Source of the DNA: Brasilonema sennae CENA114
GTDB taxonomy: Bacteria > Cyanobacteriota > Cyanobacteriia > Cyanobacteriales > Nostocaceae
Direction of reading: 5' to 3'
Assembly: GCF_006968745.1 (NCBI RefSeq)
Contig: NZ_CP030118.1
Span: 124,001 to 188,000 of the forward strand
Length of the DNA: 64,000 bases
Each line of letters opens with the position of its first letter. Within the stretch, counting starts at the first letter, position 1. This document shows positions 1 to 8,499 of this stretch, one piece after another. A program made the position numbers and the translations under genes. The notes beneath the pieces were generated by a model. The model did no database searches. It had not been told where the DNA came from and was given only the letters and a program-made list of their open reading frames with translations.

Positions 1-2
1 CA

Positions 3-356
3 ATTCTAGAAATGCCAGAATATCTCCTACCTATTAATCTCGGTTTAGCATCAACAACACCCGTTCCCGGTGTTGTCATTTATGGTGGAAAACAATCAAT
101 GCGTTTGGCACGCTGGTTGCAACAAGTCCATCCTGTGGCGTTGAATTACGTTGCTGGCGCACCTGATGGTTTGGTATTAGAAGCTGGCTTAGTTGACAGG
201 TGGATTGTTGGCACATTTGAAGATAAAGAAGTGACAACTGCTGGCAAAGTTTATGAACAACGGAAGCAGCAAAGCCGTGGACTACATTTTTTATTAGTAC
301 AACCTGATGATTCTGGGATGACTTACAGTGGCTTTTGGTTGTTACGTGAGGAGTGA
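3..356 (+). CDS. Tab2/Atab2-family RNA-binding protein, C-terminal part (partial at window start)
   Basis: The reading frame is open to the left edge of the window, so this is the C-terminal piece of a longer gene; the ATG at 12 is probably an internal Met. About 118 residues are visible. The tail, with GLHFLLVQPDDSGMTYSGFW and a final WLL-type ending, resembles the end of the cyanobacterial DUF1092 (Tab2/Atab2-like) proteins. Plant and algal members bind A/U-rich RNA and act in translation of photosystem I messages; in cyanobacteria the role is less clear. The stop at 354-356 is followed by about 240 bp without a gene. The family call rests on recall of the C-terminal motif only. Confidence 0.6.
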   Translation: MLEMPEYLLPINLGLASTTPVPGVVIYGGKQSMRLARWLQQVHPVALNYVAGAPDGLVLEAGLVDRWIVGTFEDKEVTTAGKVYEQRKQQSRGLHFLLVQPDDSGMTYSGFWLLREE

Positions 357-595
357 GTTATGACCTCTGGCACTGTACCAAGCGCCAGATCCTTTTCACA
401 TCTGTGAGTTTATTGTTTGCCATAATACAACGGTATTTACTCACAGCGAGTTAAAGTAGTTATATACGCCTACTTGAATGAGTCCCAATGATATTAACAT
501 TTATGTTTCTGAGCTTTTTTTAGCCAAATTTACGAAATTAGCAGCAGTTAAAGTGTAGCACCAGTATTAGGTAAAGTTATCCAACCATAAAGCTC

Positions 596-1357
596 ATGAG
601 CGCAACTAGCTACCGCCGAATTATTATTGGGGATATACATGGTCATTATGAAGGTTTAATGACATTGTTAGAAGCGATCGCTCCCACATCAGATGATCAA
701 GTCTACTTTCTTGGAGACTTAATTGATCGCGGTCCTCAAAGTTCACAAGTTGTGAGTTTTGTCAAGAATAGTTGCTACCAGTGTTTGTTGGGGAATCATG
801 AGCAAATGTTATTAAACATTTTTACCAACAAACACGTTTCCACCTCGCTCGTACAAGGATGGCTATGCAGTGGAGGGCAAGCAACGGTAGCCAGTTATCA
901 AGAAGCCACAATACCTGATGAGCATCTGGAATGGTTGAAAACTTTACCTACACATCTGGATTTAGGAGATATTTTCTTGGCTCATGCGGGTGTTGATCCC
1001 TCAATTCCGATGGCAGAACAAACTGTAGAACAGCTTTGCTGGGTGCGCGATAAATTTCACAGTATGGAAAAACCCTATCTTCCTGATAAGCTAATTATTG
1101 TTGGTCATACTATGACATTTACGTTACCTGACGTGAATCCTGGTAAATTAGCACAAGGACAAGGATGGTTAGATATTGATACTGGCGCTTATCATCCCCG
1201 AAGTGGGTGGCTGACAGGACTAGACATTACAAATCAACTTGTTTATCAGGCAAATGTTTATAATCATCGTTTCCGCACCTTGCCTCTAAAAGAAGCAGTG
1301 ACTGTTGTCAATCCAGCTAAAGTCGAGGTGAGACGCTGCAATAAGCAACGAGTCTAG
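596..1357 (+). CDS. PPP-family serine/threonine (or bis-nucleoside tetraphosphate) metallophosphatase
   Basis: A 253-residue calcineurin-like phosphoesterase. The metal-binding signature appears in order: GDIHGHYEGL (D13, H15), GDLIDRGPQS (around D41) and GNHEQ (N67, H68), followed by later His residues (LAHAGVDP, VGHTMTF). This is the bacterial PPP layout related to lambda phosphatase and PrpE. Such enzymes use two metal ions to hydrolyse phosphoserine/threonine or dinucleoside polyphosphates, and sequence alone does not decide between these. No signal peptide is visible, so it is probably cytoplasmic. The ATG at 596 gives the first conserved motif at residue 12, typical spacing. It converges on the M48 protease gene on the other strand. 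Confidence 0.88.
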   Translation: MSATSYRRIIIGDIHGHYEGLMTLLEAIAPTSDDQVYFLGDLIDRGPQSSQVVSFVKNSCYQCLLGNHEQMLLNIFTNKHVSTSLVQGWLCSGGQATVASYQEATIPDEHLEWLKTLPTHLDLGDIFLAHAGVDPSIPMAEQTVEQLCWVRDKFHSMEKPYLPDKLIIVGHTMTFTLPDVNPGKLAQGQGWLDIDTGAYHPRSGWLTGLDITNQLVYQANVYNHRFRTLPLKEAVTVVNPAKVEVRRCNKQRV

Positions 1358-1393
1358 TAGCAAATAAAGGACATGAGGAGCAGTCAAAACAAC

Positions 1394-2260
1394 TTATCTC
1401 AGCAAAGCTTTGATGTTTGCCTGATAATTAGAACTATCTAAACCGGCACTCCCACTTCTAGGTTGATTGTTAATAGCACTCTGCAAAGCTTTGATGCGAT
1501 CGCCTGTTGCAGGGTGAGTACTCAAAAATGTCGGAACGCTAGAACCTTTTTTTAGTAGTTTTTCCATAAAGGAAACCATGCCTGATGGAGCATAACCAGA
1601 ACTAGTTAGAGTTCTTAATCCTCTAGTATCAGCATCATATTCATCTCCACGACTACGAGGACGATTGAGGGCTAAATCTACACCAATCCCCACAGCTTGG
1701 TTACGATCCAATCCAGTTGCTGATGCCAAACCACTTGCAAGTGCTTTTTGTCGCATCTGTTTAACAAGGTGTTTTCCGCCAATATGACCAATTTCGTGCG
1801 CCATAACACTTGCTAGTTCGGCTTCATTGTCTGCTGTTTTCAGCAAACCTGTGTTAACATACACAAAACCACCTAGAGTGGCAAAAGCGTTAATAGTGTC
1901 ATCCTCAACGACTTGGAAAGTATAAGGGAGATCGGGGCGATCGCTATTAGCTACCAAACGCTGACCAATTTGTTGTACATAACGATTAAGTGCAGAGTTG
2001 CGGTTAAGTTTAACTTGACTACTTAACAGTTGCTCATTAATCTGCTTACCAATATCAACTTCCTGGCGAGGAGACATATTAGACAATTGAATAACCTGAA
2101 CTCCCTGAAGAATGAAAGGCAACAACTGCCCAGCATCAATCGCTCTTGTTGTCACAGGTGTCACTAAGCAGATGAGTGTGGCGACAATTACCGAAACGAA
2201 TGGGTAAAACCAGGGTTTTTGAGAAAAACGGGGATTGATAGAAAAGCGTTTCCTATTCAT
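1394..2260 (-). CDS. M48 family metalloprotease, exported (BepA/Oma1-like)
   Basis: A 288-residue protein with an N-terminal hydrophobic segment (about residues 20-40) that looks like a signal peptide or anchor, placing it in the periplasm or membrane. The zinc site is HEIGH (H155, E156, H159 from this start) with the third ligand expected at the Glu of EYDAD, about 50 residues on. The domain resembles the single-domain M48 proteases of cyanobacteria, without TPR repeats. Known relatives degrade misassembled outer-membrane or membrane proteins; the substrate here is unknown. GTG at 2263 and ATG at 2260 are adjacent; the ATG is chosen. Confidence 0.87.
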   Translation of the reverse strand: MNRKRFSINPRFSQKPWFYPFVSVIVATLICLVTPVTTRAIDAGQLLPFILQGVQVIQLSNMSPRQEVDIGKQINEQLLSSQVKLNRNSALNRYVQQIGQRLVANSDRPDLPYTFQVVEDDTINAFATLGGFVYVNTGLLKTADNEAELASVMAHEIGHIGGKHLVKQMRQKALASGLASATGLDRNQAVGIGVDLALNRPRSRGDEYDADTRGLRTLTSSGYAPSGMVSFMEKLLKKGSSVPTFLSTHPATGDRIKALQSAINNQPRSGSAGLDSSNYQANIKALLR

Positions 2261-2529
2261 CACAAATCCGGCTTGAAAAGAGGTTTGAAGGAATATAAAA
2301 CTATAGGACGGATTTCTAACTGTGTAAGTTGCATAAAGATATATCTTCTGTGGGACAGCAACTTAAAATAGCAAAAAGTCCATCTAAAACTAGGAAGTTG
2401 TGATACACTGTCGCATGATCGTAACGCCCAAGCACATTCACTGCTAACGCAGTAACTCAGAATCCTCTGTGCTTAAATAAAGCATACTGTTACAATCAGC
2501 AACTTTGCTCTTATTTGGAAAGATTTCTT

Positions 2530-3066
2530 ATGGCTATTATAGATTCCAAAGGTCGTTTATTCGGTAAAATTAACATCCTGGATTTAGGTGCTGTACTTGT
2601 TATTCTGCTAGTGATAGTTGGCATCTTTATCTTCCCTGGTGGTTCCGGTTCCGTTGCTCAAGTTGGTGGGAAAACAGTACCCATCGAGGTAGACTTAATC
2701 GTTCGGGGATTAAATGTACTCGATACTAAACAGTTATACGCGCGAGGATTTGAAAAAGGCGGCAAAACTAAAGTTATTATCCGCAATCAGCCTCACGGTC
2801 AAATAGATATTAAATCTGTAGAAGAGTTACCCAGAACTATATTAGTTCCTCAACCTGATGGTTCGATTAAACAATTGCCAGAACCAGACAGATCAAACAG
2901 CTTTAGTAAAGATTTACGTTTGACTTTAGCAGGCAAAGCACAAATCACTGACGAAGGACCAGTTCTAGGTAATAGTAAAGTAAAAATTGGAATGCCAATT
3001 GAGTTAGATGGCTTCAACTACAACTTTAATGCCACTGTTATTGATGTCAGATTAAAAGAAAATTAA
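2530..3066 (+). CDS. DUF4330 domain-containing membrane protein
   Basis: A protein of about 178 residues recognised as the cyanobacterial DUF4330 family, whose N-terminus typically reads MAIIDSKGRLFGKINILDLG, exactly as here. One transmembrane helix follows (roughly residues 20-40, LVILLVIVGIFIF), then a soluble domain predicted outside the cytoplasmic membrane. The ATG at 2530 is preferred to the TTG at 2515 because GGAAAG lies 7-8 bases before it and the family starts there. Function is unknown. It stands alone, followed by about 700 bp with no gene. Confidence 0.82.
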   Translation: MAIIDSKGRLFGKINILDLGAVLVILLVIVGIFIFPGGSGSVAQVGGKTVPIEVDLIVRGLNVLDTKQLYARGFEKGGKTKVIIRNQPHGQIDIKSVEELPRTILVPQPDGSIKQLPEPDRSNSFSKDLRLTLAGKAQITDEGPVLGNSKVKIGMPIELDGFNYNFNATVIDVRLKEN

Positions 3067-3780
3067 CTTACATTTGTTAGTCAGGAGAAGACAGTCCAGT
3101 TATGAGGAGCCTGCGTGCCTTTGGAGGTTCCTCTATGAGCGACTGCCGCTTCAGAAAATATGAACCGAATATGCCTGCCATGAGCTTTTGTGGTCAGTCG
3201 CTCTGGTTTAGTTAGATTTGTAAGTTAATGATAAGCGCGACTTACCACCAACTTAAAGAGAAATATTTCTTGGGTATGAATGGGTAACTCAGTCGGAGTT
3301 ATCTATTTCAAACCCAACCCCCTACTTTTTTATCTTCATTATCTTCCAATTTCCAAATTTATTTCAGTAGTTCACCAACGCTTACAGATAACATTCACAC
3401 ACTCCTCATTCCTACGTCTCATGAAGTATCTGTAAAATCTACATATTTTTTATAAAAAATGTAAATATTTTTACAATGTAAGTTGTTTTGTGCATTTAGA
3501 TATCTGGAAAAATAGACTCTTAAAACAGAATTATTACTGGTAGTAAATATAACTTTATATCAAAAATAACATTAATTTGTTGTAGTGCTCTATCAGAAAC
3601 ATCACTGATATGAGTAAGCGTCCAGAAAAGTGTAAACACTCATTGAATATATTAAGTAAGTAAACCTGGGTGTGCTTCATGCTGCTAGCTGGGCAACTAG
3701 TTTTTGTACCTAGAATCCTATGCAGCTGATCAAAACCAATGAATTTTTATGTCGTTAATCATCTAACTGTTCTCTAGATA
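3067..3780. other. 714-bp gene-free stretch with paired hairpins near its left end
   Basis: No coding frame is convincing here. The first 140 bases hold two nested-looking elements: AGGAGCC with GGTTCCT (about 3103-3133) and a perfect 9-base inverted repeat GAGCGACTG (3137-3145) / CAGTCGCTC (3195-3203). The rest is AT-rich and shows nothing recognisable apart from ordinary promoter-like sequence upstream of the gene at 3781. Confidence 0.5.
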
Positions 3781-4383
3781 ATGACAAAGCGGGGTGTCGT
3801 GGCAAAGCAGGCTAGTCTTCAATCCCAGACAAAATCAACCATAAAAGACCATAAATTCTCTCGTAATGAATTTGATTCTAAAAATCAAAATCAATTTCCA
3901 GTTTCGCAAAGCCAAGTGGAAAAAGTTATTGACACTAAAGTCGTATCAGTACCCACGTGCGTCTACTTAACTTTGGAAGAATTGAGATGTTTTGAAGCAG
4001 TGGAGCGACAGTATGAGCAATGGGGAGTTCTTTTTAAGAATTGTATCGCAATACAGCCTTCAAACCCAGCATTTCCTACCCATTCTGGCCTGGTAGTGTT
4101 AATGGCAGCACCTAAAAATGGATATATAGAAGTAACTTTTCTACGTCCTGTCCATTTTGTCAGTGCTTTTGTCACCAGTTCACAGCGGCTTGTGCTTTCA
4201 GCATACGCTCGCGATCAGCAACTGCTGACACAAACAGTACTACCAGGAGCAAATCTTGCTAATTCTGACTCCGGTGGATCTCCCAACACTTTATTATCAG
4301 TATCAGCAAAGGAAATTCACCGTATTACCTTCTCTGCTTTTGATGGTCAATTCACCATTGATGATTTTAGTTTCTGTTATTAA
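3781..4383 (+). CDS. Hypothetical protein, predicted beta-rich C-terminal domain
   Basis: A 200-residue protein of unknown function. The first 55 residues are polar and rich in Lys, Gln and Ser, with no signal peptide. From about residue 60 the sequence alternates hydrophobic and polar residues in a way that suggests a beta-sandwich, ending ITFSAFDGQFTIDDFSFCY, a tail reminiscent of lectin-like or PEP-CTERM-associated cyanobacterial domains. No catalytic motif is visible. It is monocistronic. A 9-base inverted repeat (AAGGATGTA about 4413 / TACATCCTT about 4460) follows the stop and may act as terminator. Confidence 0.55.
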   Translation: MTKRGVVAKQASLQSQTKSTIKDHKFSRNEFDSKNQNQFPVSQSQVEKVIDTKVVSVPTCVYLTLEELRCFEAVERQYEQWGVLFKNCIAIQPSNPAFPTHSGLVVLMAAPKNGYIEVTFLRPVHFVSAFVTSSQRLVLSAYARDQQLLTQTVLPGANLANSDSGGSPNTLLSVSAKEIHRITFSAFDGQFTIDDFSFCY

Positions 4384-4457
4384 CAAGTCAATCTATAACG
4401 GAATATAAATGTAAGGATGTAGGACATCTGATCAATTTTTATGCTTGATCTATCTCC

Positions 4458-4844
4458 TTACATCCTTGTTTCCTTATTAAGAGCCGCTAGAGTACTGGGG
4501 TCTTGGCTACAGGTAGATCGTTGGTAAATGGGGGAGCGATATCCAAAAATTTTCTCTCGAATTTGTTTAAAGATAAAATCAGCTTTCATGGTGTTCCCGA
4601 CTAAGCAGGACACATAACAGACAACTAAAACAAGGCTGGCTTTGTCTTGGCTACGACTGCGTAACCAGTTTTCCGTATAGCGCACATACAGAAGAAGATA
4701 ACTGAGGTTTTGCCAAATTCCTGGGAACAACAACAGCAAATGTGCAATCATAGTATTTGGCGGTAATGCGCCTAAATATTGAGTCAAGTGTCTTTTTAGA
4801 ACAAAGCCAGCCTGAGCCTGTTGATTCGACGAACGTTGGCACAT
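4458..4844 (-). CDS. Hypothetical protein downstream of the FtsE-like gene
   Basis: A 128-residue frame on the same strand as the ABC ATPase gene and about 110 bp downstream of it. The central part (FPGIWQNLSYLLLYVRYTENWLRSRSQ, given here only as a region around residues 41-66) and the later GNTMKADFIFKQIREKIFG segment look protein-like and vaguely TPR-like. No domain is recognised. The frame stays open upstream only to a TAG about 40 bases before the ATG, so the N-terminus may be truncated. A second minus-strand frame (4651-4905) overlaps it; I judge this one more protein-like from composition, with low certainty. Confidence 0.4.
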   Translation of the reverse strand: MCQRSSNQQAQAGFVLKRHLTQYLGALPPNTMIAHLLLLFPGIWQNLSYLLLYVRYTENWLRSRSQDKASLVLVVCYVSCLVGNTMKADFIFKQIREKIFGYRSPIYQRSTCSQDPSTLAALNKETRM

Positions 4845-4953
4845 AACGAACAGTTGCGGCTCTTGTAGAGCTTTTTTCCACTAGACAGTTGGAATCCCTC
4901 ACCAAACTTCGGTTCGCTTGAGAGAGGATGTCAATAGAAAACTTCCACCTTCT

Positions 4954-5703
4954 TTAAGTTCTTGGATAAAGCCGCCCATTTTGCATTTGCATCACTCGAT
5001 GATTACACCTGCGGACTAACTGTTCATCATGGGTTGTCACTATCACTGTTGCTCCAAAAGAATTTAACTTTTGGAAAATTTGCATGATTTGCCAGGAATT
5101 CTCTGGATCAAGGTTTCCAGTTGGTTCATCTGCTAAAAGAATAGGTGGTGTTCCCGCGATTGCTCGTGCAATACCTACTCGTTGTTGCTCTCCACCCGAA
5201 AGCTGTTTTGGAAAGCATTCTGCTTTGGAATGTAAACCCACCAGTTTCAAACTAGGTTCTAAACGCCTTTGAATTTCCTTGCGCGTGTATCCTTGAGCTT
5301 TTAGCGCGAGACTAACATTTTCCGCCACTGTCCGCCGAGAAATAAGTTTATAGTCTTGAAACACAACACCAATGCGTCGGCGAAAAAATGATAAGCGATG
5401 GCCCCTCAAAGGTACCATATTGTACTCATTAACAATCACATCTCCCTGTGTTGGTAACTCATCCCCATACAACAGCTTTAAAAGCGTCGATTTACCAGAG
5501 CCACTTGCTCCTGTGACAAACAAAAATTCACCCTTTTTGACTTCCAAGTCTATATTGGCAAGAGCATGACAACCATTGGCATAAGTTTTCGACACAGAGC
5601 GCAATTGCACCATGAATTCAACATTACCATTTTGCTGTTTTGTTTCGCTGTTTTGAGTCAGGACGGATTTTTCAGGAGCTTTTCGCTTGGTTAATAGTAG
5701 CAT
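4954..5703 (-). CDS. ftsE: FtsE-like cell-division ABC transporter ATP-binding protein
   Basis: A 249-residue ABC ATPase with Walker [10 protein letters not shown] (about 65-73), Q-loop FQDY, signature LSGGEQQR (about 168-175), Walker [14 protein letters not shown] and the switch His in TTHDEQ. The sequence ARTV-type spacing, [16 protein letters not shown] and the short length place it with FtsE, the ATPase partner of FtsX that couples the divisome to peptidoglycan hydrolases at the inner membrane. It carries a polar N-terminal extension of about 30 residues before the conserved start near [14 protein letters not shown]; the true start may be that Met at residue 31. No ftsX is adjacent, which is common in cyanobacteria. 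Confidence 0.85.
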   Translation of the reverse strand: MLLLTKRKAPEKSVLTQNSETKQQNGNVEFMVQLRSVSKTYANGCHALANIDLEVKKGEFLFVTGASGSGKSTLLKLLYGDELPTQGDVIVNEYNMVPLRGHRLSFFRRRIGVVFQDYKLISRRTVAENVSLALKAQGYTRKEIQRRLEPSLKLVGLHSKAECFPKQLSGGEQQRVGIARAIAGTPPILLADEPTGNLDPENSWQIMQIFQKLNSFGATVIVTTHDEQLVRRCNHRVMQMQNGRLYPRT

Positions 5704-5797
5704 TGGAGGAATAATAGTTCTAGATTTGAGATTGAATACAATCAGTATTCCCAGGTGAAATCTAGCAACCTTGAATTCAAAACAAGTTTTTTGGCAG

Positions 5798-5868
5798 TAG
5801 ACCTCTCCAAAAATGGCTATGAAACCTTTACGACGCTTGCACTAAAAATCGATTTTTGGAGAGGTCTA
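5798..5868. repeat. 71-bp palindromic element with perfect 17-bp inverted repeats
   Basis: The arms TAGACCTCTCCAAAAAT (5798-5814) and ATTTTTGGAGAGGTCTA (5852-5868) are exact reverse complements enclosing 37 bases. The arm sequence is like the ends of small cyanobacterial insertion sequences, so this may be a minimal MITE. It lies between ftsE and the WecG-type gene. Confidence 0.75.
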
Positions 5869-5961
5869 GTAGAAAATTTTTCTGAGTACTTAATCGTTGG
5901 TAGGTATAGCAATTTGATTTGTGTGAAAGTGCCTGCGCGTAGCGCATCAATTGAGAGATAC

Positions 5962-5995
5962 AGATCTCCGACAACTTTTACGAAGTCGGAGATCT
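5962..5995. repeat. 11-bp stem hairpin, possible terminator or dispersed repeat
   Basis: AGATCTCCGAC (5962-5972) and GTCGGAGATCT (5985-5995) form a perfect stem with a 12-base loop. On the plus strand a T-rich run (TTATTTTT) follows. It sits 50 bases downstream of the minus-strand glycosyltransferase gene, but the T-run is on the wrong strand for terminating that gene, so a dispersed repeat is as likely. Confidence 0.6.
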
Positions 5996-6045
5996 TATTT
6001 TTGACAAATGATTTAGGATTGGGAAGGTGGACAACTAACAATAGT

Positions 6046-6816
6046 TTACAAATTTGACGTTACACCAACTCCTGACACTTGAAAAAACCGGTAAATTAAG
6101 GCTTTAAAGGCAAATTCAGGCAACGCCAACATTCTTCGCCAGCGCCAAGGTTCTTTATATAGCCGATATAGCCATTCTAAATTGTTATCTGCTAGCCAAC
6201 TAGGAGCACGAGTTTTTATCCCTGACCAAATATCAAAACTCCCTCCAACACCAATCCATATTGCTTGAGGACACAAATGGCGATTATTAGCAATCCATAA
6301 CTCTTGACGTGGAACTCCTAAACCAACAAAAATCACTTGTGGCTGTAGTTGCACAAGAGTTTGTCGCAATTGTTCTTCTTCTTGTTGTGAATGAAAGCCA
6401 GAGTGAGTACCAACTACGACCAAATCTGGAATTTGAGAGAGCCAAAACTCTGATGCTTTTGCGGCTACACCAGGCGCTCCTCCGTAGAAAAAGACCTTTG
6501 CCTTAGTCTGTGTCTGTCCAAGTTTTTGCAAAAGTTTTTCTGCTAATTCAATTCCGGGAGTTCTCTGGACTTTTTGCTGCAATAGCCATTGCAGGTAGAG
6601 AACAACTCCCGCTCCATCTGGAACCACTAACTCAGCAGTCTGTATGATCTTTGCTAGGGAGGAATTCCGCTCTGCTTGCATGGTCATTTCTGCATTCAGA
6701 GTGACGACATGAACTCCTGTACCCTGCTGCAAACCTTCTAGCAACCAGCTTGGATAGTCAGTTGTCACATGAACTGGTAACCCCAAGACTGAAAACTTTC
6801 TAGGCAGTTTAGACAT
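6046..6816 (-). CDS. WecG/TagA/CpsF family glycosyltransferase
   Basis: A 256-residue GT26-family enzyme. Family hallmarks visible: VVTLNAEM near residue 40, VPDGAGVV (about 71-78), an FFYGGAPGVA segment (about 109-118), and GLGVPRQELWIANNR toward the end, followed by GVGGSFDIWSG. Relatives transfer N-acetylmannosamine(uronic acid) from UDP to a lipid-linked acceptor in wall teichoic acid or enterobacterial common antigen synthesis. In cyanobacteria the product is an unidentified surface polysaccharide; the wecB gene at 38.2-39.3 kb could supply UDP-ManNAc. The protein is cytoplasmic or peripheral. It lies upstream of ftsE on the same strand but 340 bp of repeats separate them. Confidence 0.88.
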   Translation of the reverse strand: MSKLPRKFSVLGLPVHVTTDYPSWLLEGLQQGTGVHVVTLNAEMTMQAERNSSLAKIIQTAELVVPDGAGVVLYLQWLLQQKVQRTPGIELAEKLLQKLGQTQTKAKVFFYGGAPGVAAKASEFWLSQIPDLVVVGTHSGFHSQQEEEQLRQTLVQLQPQVIFVGLGVPRQELWIANNRHLCPQAIWIGVGGSFDIWSGIKTRAPSWLADNNLEWLYRLYKEPWRWRRMLALPEFAFKALIYRFFQVSGVGVTSNL

Positions 6817-7566
6817 AGCCTATTCTTTATGAGCCTCGCACCAACTACATAGATAGAACAATAGCTTATCAAATTGTTTCCAGAAGTTTAAGTGAGGGAA
6901 TTTTACAAAATAGATGTTGTGAGGGCACTCTCCGGTAAATTACGGAGATTCCAAAAAGTAGATCAAAACTCAGCATTGTAACTTACGCACTGTACAAATA
7001 AATCATGATATGTATCTAGGACTTGCGCCGGAAAAAACTTACGAGTCAGAGTTATAAATCTTGCCGTAGCAAAAAAACTTCATAAGAGGTGAAACTCGCG
7101 CTTTTACAAAGATTGATGCTCTCCGGCAGACTTCACGCGCAACCTAGTCTGCTGGCAAGGAACTCCAGTTAAGTTTCAATAAAAATGAAGCAGCATAACT
7201 TGTGGTATCTATTTAGATGTTAGGCTACTCCCTATAGAACTCAGGATGCACAATAGAATCTATCTATATCAGGTACTACTCCTAAGCAGGAGAAACATTT
7301 TGTGTTTGTGTTTTTATTGTTAAAGCTAATGTTAAAGAAGGATAATTATAAACTCGGGTGTATTTTAATCTAACACACAAGCTGTGGAGACTTAAGCGGG
7401 CAAGTATCTTATCAAATTCTGTGACAAAAAGGGGATGCCTTTATATGTTAGTCTAACTCAAAAAGCTCTGTTATCTTTTTCCACAGGCATCTTTACACTG
7501 CATCTTCAGCAGACTTTTTTGTAAACTCAATTTTACAGCTTTTGAGTATAAGGGCGGTAATAGACT
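6817..7566. other. 750-bp intergenic region
   Basis: This stretch separates the divergent WecG-type and response-regulator genes. No ORF is credible. It is AT-rich, without clear palindromes or tandem repeats, and presumably holds the promoters of both genes and a long leader for the regulator. Confidence 0.5.
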
Positions 7567-8304
7567 ATGGTTAAAATTCGTGTTGCTTTGATTGAAGATC
7601 ATGATCTGACCCGTGTAGGTATTCGGACAGCTCTTCAGCAAAAGGAAGAAATTGAAGTTGTAGGCGAAGCGACAAATGGTGTCGAGGGTTTAAAAATGTT
7701 AAGTACGCTACAACCAGATATTGCCATTATAGATATTGGTTTACCAGACAAAGATGGAATTGAACTAACACGCGAGATAAAATCTACAGTTGATGGAGAA
7801 GAATTAGCAACAAAAGTATTGATTTTGACGCTACAGGATAATAAGGAAGCGGTGCTAGCTGCTTTTGCAGCAGGAGCCGACTCTTACTGTATGAAGGATA
7901 TTAAGTTTGACAATTTACTTGAAGCTGTGCGAGTCACGTATAACGGTAACGCTTGGATTGATCCAGCGATCGCCCGAATTGTATTGCAACAAGCTCAAAA
8001 AAATCCATTCTCGCCTGAAGTTACAAAATTAGACAATAAAACTAGTTTACAAATGTCTGTTGATAGTAGCCTAGAAAAAGAAAATCAGCCCCTGGACACA
8101 ATCGATCCTTACACTTTAACAGAAAGGGAATTAGAAGTTTTGCAATTGATTGTAGAAGGTTGTAGCAATGCGCTAATCGCGGAAAGACTTTACATCACAG
8201 TTGGAACTGTCAAAACACACGTCCGAAATATTTTGAACAAGTTATGCGCCGATGACCGTACACAAGCCGCGGTTCGCGCATTACGTTCTGGACTAGTGGG
8301 ATAG
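7567..8304 (+). CDS. NarL/FixJ-family response regulator
   Basis: A 245-residue two-domain regulator. The receiver (about 4-125) has the acidic pair E10/D11, phosphoacceptor D56 in IIDIGLPDKDG, Thr in LTLQD and Lys in CMKDIKFDN. A polar linker of about 50 residues leads to a LuxR-type helix-turn-helix (about 178-243: LTERELEVLQLIVEG, ALIAERLYITVGTVKTHV). It should bind DNA as a phosphorylation-controlled dimer. No histidine kinase is adjacent. It precedes the partner-switching pair by about 195 bp on the same strand, so a regulatory connection is possible but not shown. Confidence 0.92.
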   Translation: MVKIRVALIEDHDLTRVGIRTALQQKEEIEVVGEATNGVEGLKMLSTLQPDIAIIDIGLPDKDGIELTREIKSTVDGEELATKVLILTLQDNKEAVLAAFAAGADSYCMKDIKFDNLLEAVRVTYNGNAWIDPAIARIVLQQAQKNPFSPEVTKLDNKTSLQMSVDSSLEKENQPLDTIDPYTLTERELEVLQLIVEGCSNALIAERLYITVGTVKTHVRNILNKLCADDRTQAAVRALRSGLVG

Positions 8305-8499
8305 AGTTTACATTCAGCTTTGGAAAACTCTTAGAAGAGTTACTAGAATTTAGAGAAAATTTGGAAAAATTCGAGAAATCATGAGTTTAAATAGGAGAAA
8401 TTTTATTTACTTTTGCTTTTGTCGAGTGTATTTTAATGATGACATGGCAATAGCAAATAATTGGGTTAGTATCAAAGTCTTTGGAAAGTCAAATTAAGT

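Noticed and set aside
4651..4905. Alternative minus-strand frame overlapping the gene at 4458-4844
   Set aside because: It overlaps the other frame for most of its length and its sequence is less protein-like; only one of them can be real.
5755..6057. Open frame of 100 residues between ftsE and the WecG-type gene
   Set aside because: It spans both palindromes and has no domain or ribosome site, so it is repeat sequence read through.
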